A DNA stretch of 64,000 nt from Curvivirga sp965219885 (GTDB taxonomy: Bacteria > Pseudomonadota > Alphaproteobacteria > UBA8366 > Aestuariispiraceae): positions 620,001 through 684,000 of the forward strand of contig NZ_CBDCOT010000009.1 in the NCBI RefSeq assembly GCF_965219885.1. Reading direction: 5' to 3'. Positions 59,563 through 64,000 of the stretch are shown in pieces (position 1 is the stretch's first letter; each line of letters starts with the position of its first letter). Both the position numbers and the translations under genes were made by a program. Below the pieces are notes generated by a model, which was given only the letters and a program-made list of their open reading frames with translations, was not told the DNA's origin and did not search any database.

Positions 59563-61218
59563 TTATTCAATCAAATCACCATTTTGTGAAGGCATCGGAG
59601 CAACCATACCAGTCATGGGGTCCATTTCCCCCAAATTCGTCGATGCATTTACATCTTCGATCATTTGGTTAACCTTCACTTCTTCACCCAACTCTGGGGA
59701 CGGTATATCGTTAGATTGTGTCAAAGATTTGTCCAATTCATCAGGATCCAATCCCTTTTGCATCATTTCTAGTCTACGTGCCAAGCGCGTCATCAGATCT
59801 GCCCAACTTTCATGTGGATCAGCCGGAAATAATTCCATGGTTGGATACCATGCAGTATCTCGACCTTCTGCAGCCCAACGCCAATCAGGTTGCCCTGCTG
59901 GCAATGGTACCCATACAGGCTTTCCTAAGGCGCCCGCCAAATGGGCAATAACGCTATCAACGGTAATCACAAGGGCGCAACATTCAAGTATTGCCAAGGT
60001 ATCGATGAAAGCGCCACCAGCTTCGTCCAAATCTTCATTAAAATCCCAAATTGGAAAAGGCACTTTATCAATATCTTGATGTCCTTCACCTTTCTGTACA
60101 GAAATCAAGGAAACATCATCCAATTTCTGAATAGCCTCAAAGGTATCTAAGGGGATTTTTCGTTCTCGATCATCAAAAGCTGGTTCATTCCCATGCCATG
60201 CAACCGCAATTTTGATGCCTTCACCCATTCTTTCACGCCAAGGCGCCAAAGCTGTCGGATCAGGCCGAAGATATGGAACACGATTTGGAATTTCGGTTTT
60301 ATCCATCTTTAAAATTGCGGGAATGGAAAGCAAAGGCACCCATGCTGCAGCTTCCTGCCAACGTTCACTTTCACCTATCACGGTTACAGACCAGCGCATC
60401 GTACGCAAAAGAGGTTTCATTTCATCTGCGACAACCAAAGTGACCTTAGCTTCCGGGAAGACCAGATTCACAAGTCCTGCCACACGGCAAAACTGAACAG
60501 TTTCCGCATAACCACCTTCACAGATCACGATTAATCCGCGATTGCGTAAATCAGTACCATCCCAGATTGGTAAATCGGTGATTGGCAAGGCTCGTCTTTC
60601 CTTGAGGCGCGCTTCAAATTTGGTCCAGCCTTCAAGATAATTGCCGGTTGAAAGTAGCGCGGTCGCAAAACGCAGTTCCACCATTTTATTATCAGGTGCC
60701 TTTTCATGAGCTTCACGGAAACATCTAAGCGCTTCTTCCATTTGGCCACGTTGCCACCATCCCTCACCAAGCCCGCGTAATGCCTTAGGATTATCCGGTG
60801 CTTTATCTGCAGCCATTTGGAAAGCAGCCATGGCTTCCATCACCCGCTGTTGAGACAGATAAAATTCGCCAAGACCAATCTGACCTTCCGGACTGTCTGG
60901 GTTACGTGCGATTGCATTGTGAAAACACTCTTCCGCTTCTTGCAGACTGCCTTCTCCCCAGTCAGTTAGAACTTTACCAAGCAACACCCAAATATGAGCT
61001 TCACCAGACGCGCGTTCCAACGCAACACGCAAAGCAGCTTCTGCTTCGGAAAGTCGACCAAGTCGAAAAAGCACATCCGCCATGTAATAAATCGAAGGTA
61101 CATGATCTGGGTGAGCAAGAAGAATTTTACGCCATAGCATAACAGCCATAGACCCATTTCCCTGGCGATCCAGCAAAAAGGCTTGTTTCATCATAGCTTG
61201 CGTTTTGGCGTCGGACAT
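59563..61218 (-). CDS. TPR protein with glycosyltransferase-like C-terminal domain
   Basis: About six tetratricopeptide repeats fill residues 5-215 (for example IWVLLGKVLTDWGEGSLQEA). The second half looks like a GT-B glycosyltransferase domain of the heptosyltransferase kind: LALVITVDS-type strand LVITVDSVIAHLAGALGKPV, then VPLPAGQPDWRW. Similar fusions modify proteins or surface glycans; no acceptor can be named. An acidic, Pro-rich tail of about 45 residues follows. Length 551 aa. It is upstream of the small TPR gene. Confidence 0.82.
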   Translation of the reverse strand: MSDAKTQAMMKQAFLLDRQGNGSMAVMLWRKILLAHPDHVPSIYYMADVLFRLGRLSEAEAALRVALERASGEAHIWVLLGKVLTDWGEGSLQEAEECFHNAIARNPDSPEGQIGLGEFYLSQQRVMEAMAAFQMAADKAPDNPKALRGLGEGWWQRGQMEEALRCFREAHEKAPDNKMVELRFATALLSTGNYLEGWTKFEARLKERRALPITDLPIWDGTDLRNRGLIVICEGGYAETVQFCRVAGLVNLVFPEAKVTLVVADEMKPLLRTMRWSVTVIGESERWQEAAAWVPLLSIPAILKMDKTEIPNRVPYLRPDPTALAPWRERMGEGIKIAVAWHGNEPAFDDRERKIPLDTFEAIQKLDDVSLISVQKGEGHQDIDKVPFPIWDFNEDLDEAGGAFIDTLAILECCALVITVDSVIAHLAGALGKPVWVPLPAGQPDWRWAAEGRDTAWYPTMELFPADPHESWADLMTRLARRLEMMQKGLDPDELDKSLTQSNDIPSPELGEEVKVNQMIEDVNASTNLGEMDPMTGMVAPMPSQNGDLIE

Positions 61219-61268
61219 TCAAAAGCTCTAAATCTTGGTTCTTGAAACTCTAAAATACCACACAAATC

Positions 61269-61297
61269 TTGACTTCAAAATTGTTGCATTGCACAAT
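61269..61297 (+). promoter_or_regulatory. Candidate promoter with overlapping TGCA-palindrome operator
   Basis: TTGACT (61269-61274) and CACAAT (61292-61297) are spaced 17 bp. Between and over the -10 lies TTGTTGCATTGCACAA (61281-61296), centred on TGCA-T-TGCA, which resembles TGC-rich sites bound by the polyhydroxyalkanoate repressor PhaR. The next gene is a 3-hydroxyacyl-CoA dehydrogenase, 153 bp away. Confidence 0.4.
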
Positions 61298-61449
61298 TCC
61301 GAAGAAGCAGGGAATTTCTCCATAAATATAGTGCTGATTTCAGTGAAACATCAATGACATTAATTTTGACTTAGTCATGATGCCTTACTCGAAACGGCCT
61401 TGTTTAGGGCTCGGCTGAAAAATTAACCATAAAGACGTGAGTAAAAGTT

Positions 61450-62547
61450 ATGAGTTTCACAAAAGTTGGGATTGTTGGTGCAGGCACCATGGGTTCAGGT
61501 ATTGCAACCAATCTTGCACAGCAAGGTGTTGCTGTCGTTCTTGTTGATACAGCACAAGAAGGTGTAGATCGCGGTGTTGCAGCTGTTAATAAATTCTTTA
61601 GCCGTGCTGCAGAAAAAGGTAAAATTTCCGATGCTGACGTTGAAAAAGCAATGTCTTTGGTGGAAGGCACAACCGACCTTGCCAAATGCGGTGAATGTGA
61701 TCTGGTAATCGAAGCAATCTTCGAAGAATTTTCTGTTAAAGAAGAATTGTTCAAAAAATTAAACGATATCATGCCTGATGATGCAGTGATTGCGACCAAT
61801 ACCTCTTGCTTGCGTGTATCTGACTTACAGAAAACAGTTAAAAATCCTAGTAATTTCTTAGGCTTACATTATTTCAACCCTGCTGCCATCAACCCAATCG
61901 TGGAAGTTGTTAAAGGCGAAGGAACTGATGATGCCGTTTTTGCACGTTGCCTTGAATTCTGTAAAAATACAGCCAAGAAACCAATTGCATGCTCCGATAA
62001 CTTTGGCTTTGCAATCAATCGTTTCTTTGTTCCTTATGCAAATGAAGCGGTACGTATGTTAGATGAAGGTATTGCATCTGCGAAACAATTGGACCGCGTT
62101 GCACAAGAATGTATGGAAGTCGCGGCAGGACCAATGATGGTAACCAATTTGGTAAAATCCTCCGTAATGTATCATGCGCAAACCAATCTAGCGCCGCATG
62201 GTGCCTTCTATACCGTTGCTGAAAGCCTTAAAGATAAAGGCCCTAAAGGCGAAGATTACGCAATTGATGACGCAGATGAAGGTAAGCCGGAAAATGATGG
62301 CGTGGTTGCGGACCGTCTTCGTGCTGCGGCATTCTTCCCTGTTTTACAAGCTTTGGATGAAAATGTTGCCACCGCTGGTGAAATTGATATGGGCGCAGGT
62401 CTTGCGTTACGTTTTGGTAAAGCCCCATGTGAATTGATGGATAGCTTGGGCAAAGAAGAAGTAACACGTATCTTGACCCCAATCATTGATCAATATGGTC
62501 ACACCATGCCTTCCTCTATTAATAAGGTTGGAAGCTTACGTGGATAA
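61450..62547 (+). CDS. 3-hydroxyacyl-CoA (3-hydroxybutyryl-CoA) dehydrogenase
   Basis: The NAD fold shows GIVGAGTMGSGIA (Gly10, Gly12, Gly15). The catalytic segment GLHYFNPAAINPIVEVV contains the active His, and the C-terminal domain starts with SDNFGFAINRFFVPYANEAV. At 365 aa it exceeds the ~285-aa PaaH/Hbd type, the surplus being a partial repeat of the C-terminal domain. It interconverts 3-hydroxy- and 3-oxoacyl-CoA in fatty acid or butanoate metabolism. No thiolase or hydratase gene is next to it. Confidence 0.92.
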   Translation: MSFTKVGIVGAGTMGSGIATNLAQQGVAVVLVDTAQEGVDRGVAAVNKFFSRAAEKGKISDADVEKAMSLVEGTTDLAKCGECDLVIEAIFEEFSVKEELFKKLNDIMPDDAVIATNTSCLRVSDLQKTVKNPSNFLGLHYFNPAAINPIVEVVKGEGTDDAVFARCLEFCKNTAKKPIACSDNFGFAINRFFVPYANEAVRMLDEGIASAKQLDRVAQECMEVAAGPMMVTNLVKSSVMYHAQTNLAPHGAFYTVAESLKDKGPKGEDYAIDDADEGKPENDGVVADRLRAAAFFPVLQALDENVATAGEIDMGAGLALRFGKAPCELMDSLGKEEVTRILTPIIDQYGHTMPSSINKVGSLRG

Positions 62548-62573
62548 GCTTAATATCTTCGCATAATGTTTCG

Positions 62574-62610
62574 AAAAGGCGCGATCTTCGGATGGTGCCT
62601 TTTCTTTTTG
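62574..62610 (+). terminator. Intrinsic terminator with UUCG tetraloop
   Basis: AAAAGGCGC (62574-62582) pairs with GTGCCTTTT (62595-62603) with one G-T pair; the tip is ATC-TTCG-GAT, the very stable C(UUCG)G loop. T residues follow, 27 bp after the dehydrogenase stop codon. Confidence 0.9.
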
Positions 62611-62642
62611 TCCAACTTCCGCAGAAAATAAGACTTGGAGAT

Positions 62643-62662
62643 TCTTACGTTTTTTCGTAAGA
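62643..62662 (+). promoter_or_regulatory. Inverted repeat upstream of the last gene
   Basis: TCTTACG (62643-62649) and CGTAAGA (62656-62662) are perfect inverted arms around TTTTTT, 45 bp before the gene at 62707. It could be an operator or a weak hairpin in the leader. Confidence 0.4.
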
Positions 62663-62706
62663 TAATGTTCATATACGAAAATTTTGGACAAGAGTGAGAG
62701 AGAGAG

Positions 62707-63975
62707 ATGACGCTTAATACAGGCGTCAGTTCAGTGTTTTCGGAAAACTCGATCTTTTCTACGTTAGCCGCCTCCGGCTTCGCAGAAAGTGGCGTATCCT
62801 CGCTGTCGCGAGCGTTCCGTACGGTTCTGGACCCGACGGGCATTCAGGGCGGTGTGGTCAGTGAAACAAGGCAGATTGTCGGCTATAGTAACGACACGCC
62901 TTCCCTATTCTATCGTCCGGTAGATATAGGGCTGACAAACACCCTATTATTGTCATCCCAAGTCACAGGTGTGGGCGAAGGAGGTTTTTCTGCGTCTTCA
63001 AATACAGAACTTGCTCAACGTGCATATGACTATCTTAACAGTCAGGGATTAATTGATAGCTTACCGACTATTCGCAATATTGCCGGAAATATTTTAAGTA
63101 ACACATCCTTTGAAATTCTGCTTTCTGAACAAGCACAGGGTATTATATCCAATGGAGTGGACTATACGGCCAAAGATCTCGACAATTTGATTGTTTCCTA
63201 CACAAACCGTCCAAGTGAGTTAGATTCTTTTGGAACCACGTATGACAGCGTAGTCGAAGATGACACCTTAAATACTCAATTTTTCCGCCGGGTTAGTTTA
63301 GCTCAAGGAGAAAGTATTAATCTCGCAGAATTAGTTCTTGCGAATTCGCAAGGAAGCCCGACAGATTTGGCCATACGTTTACTCAGTGAAGTGGGCTCTG
63401 ACGGTGTTGGCACCATAACAGATTCAACCAATGCCGAGATTTCAAAAGACACTGTTATTGAATATGCCGATTTGGCTGATTACACCTATACCGCCGCAAG
63501 CAATAAGAATACGGATTACTTGTCCTTTGTTGAACTAGAAGATACTGACAATAACGGTGTCTATGAAGCACGTGGTGAGTATCAGACTGTATCCATTACA
63601 ACCAGCGGAGAACGCGCTGATGCGTATGACGGGGATGAACCTGTTTTACGCTATACATTCTTTACTGAGGATGAGACATCAACAAAACGCTTAACCTTGT
63701 TTATCTCCGGTGTTGATAGCTTAGGTTATACAGATGCGCTAGATGCAATTGAACAAAACGATCTTCGTGTTCAAGCTTCTGAAACCTTACCAGATGGAAC
63801 TGTTAATATGGCCATTACTGATCTTTATGTATCAGATGCCAATGATATTGTGGTCCAATTTGCTTATCAACAAGCTGCCGATGGCCAAACTGAAAACGGA
63901 ATTGATGTAGAATTACGCGGACTTGATACATCCCTTGATCTTACTGGTGTCACTGTCTCCGCAATTTTTGCATGA
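62707..63975 (+). CDS. Acidic cysteine-free protein of unknown function, 422 aa
   Basis: I do not recognise the family. The product has no Cys, is rich in Ser, Thr, Asp and Asn, and has no classical signal peptide or membrane helix. The composition, with acidic beta-type stretches such as ELEDTDNNGVYEARGEYQTV, resembles surface or type I-secreted proteins, though no RTX nonapeptides are seen. GAGAGAGAG lies just before the ATG. The first ~170 bases are clearly richer in GC than the rest of the gene, suggesting a leader of different origin. It follows the dehydrogenase terminator and is a single gene. Confidence 0.7.
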   Translation: MTLNTGVSSVFSENSIFSTLAASGFAESGVSSLSRAFRTVLDPTGIQGGVVSETRQIVGYSNDTPSLFYRPVDIGLTNTLLLSSQVTGVGEGGFSASSNTELAQRAYDYLNSQGLIDSLPTIRNIAGNILSNTSFEILLSEQAQGIISNGVDYTAKDLDNLIVSYTNRPSELDSFGTTYDSVVEDDTLNTQFFRRVSLAQGESINLAELVLANSQGSPTDLAIRLLSEVGSDGVGTITDSTNAEISKDTVIEYADLADYTYTAASNKNTDYLSFVELEDTDNNGVYEARGEYQTVSITTSGERADAYDGDEPVLRYTFFTEDETSTKRLTLFISGVDSLGYTDALDAIEQNDLRVQASETLPDGTVNMAITDLYVSDANDIVVQFAYQQAADGQTENGIDVELRGLDTSLDLTGVTVSAIFA

Positions 63976-64000
63976 CAAGTAAAAACAATCGCTTATAGTT

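Noticed and set aside
1..64000. CRISPR arrays, rRNA genes and insertion sequences
   Set aside because: I saw no regularly spaced repeats, no rRNA sequence and no transposase gene or paired IS ends anywhere in the window.

Overview
The window looks like part of an AT-rich alphaproteobacterial chromosome, most likely a marine Rhodospirillales/Kiloniellales-type organism; the genus cannot be fixed from the sequence alone. The evidence is the order rpmH-rnpA-yidC-engB-argB, the aa3 oxidase block coxB-coxA-ctaB-coxF-ctaG-coxC-DUF983-SURF1, an FNR-type regulator with CX2CX7C spacing, and lineage-typical families (DUF2336, PAS_5, DUF3422, DUF1223).

Positions 1-10350 are an accessory element. It has the start of a serine recombinase, an RNase HI, a run of tiny overlapping membrane-peptide genes, a Bro-N antirepressor and the first ~48 codons of a T7-like phage exonuclease. 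Two sites (280-302 and 1679-1701) closely resemble the SP6 RNA polymerase promoter, so this part derives from an SP6/T7-like podovirus or a satellite of one. The exonuclease is cut off at about 5822, where a two-gene minus-strand operon begins: an unrecognised 558-aa protein and an 844-aa KAP-family NTPase (the PifA family; PifA excludes T7). The operon ends beside tRNA-Ser(GGA), whose 3' end faces the element. I read this as phage-derived DNA with defence-like cargo next to a tRNA integration site, and as the best candidate here for an undescribed system.

From 10350 to 64000 the DNA is core chromosome. 10.6-24.2 kb: PAS_5 protein, lepA, HAD phosphatase, DUF2336 protein, argB, engB, yidC, rnpA, rpmH, a TVP38 membrane protein, a histidine kinase, an FNR-type regulator and a gpt-type phosphoribosyltransferase. 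24.3-36.3 kb: lipoprotein, tRNA-Arg(ACG), cupin, argE and the complete cytochrome aa3 oxidase assembly cluster, followed by DUF3422. A perfect FNR/FixK box (34732-34745) lies before coxB and a near-perfect one (22724-22737) before the regulator gene, linking the two.

36.6-51.4 kb: tldD, a small lipoprotein, ynjBCD-type ABC importer, a GNAT enzyme preceded by a possible structured RNA (42439-42530), a divergent LysR/PhyH pair, a hybrid kinase overlapping an HD-GYP response regulator, an MFS transporter, a YbjQ-like protein and a DUF1223 protein. 51.5-64 kb: two class III adenylate cyclases flanking a gliding-type ABC export cluster; the second is a diheme-anchor/2Fe-2S/cyclase fusion like redox-controlled CyaC. 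Then come two TPR proteins, a 3-hydroxyacyl-CoA dehydrogenase and an unknown acidic, cysteine-free protein. Most intergenic junctions between convergent genes hold clear intrinsic terminators.
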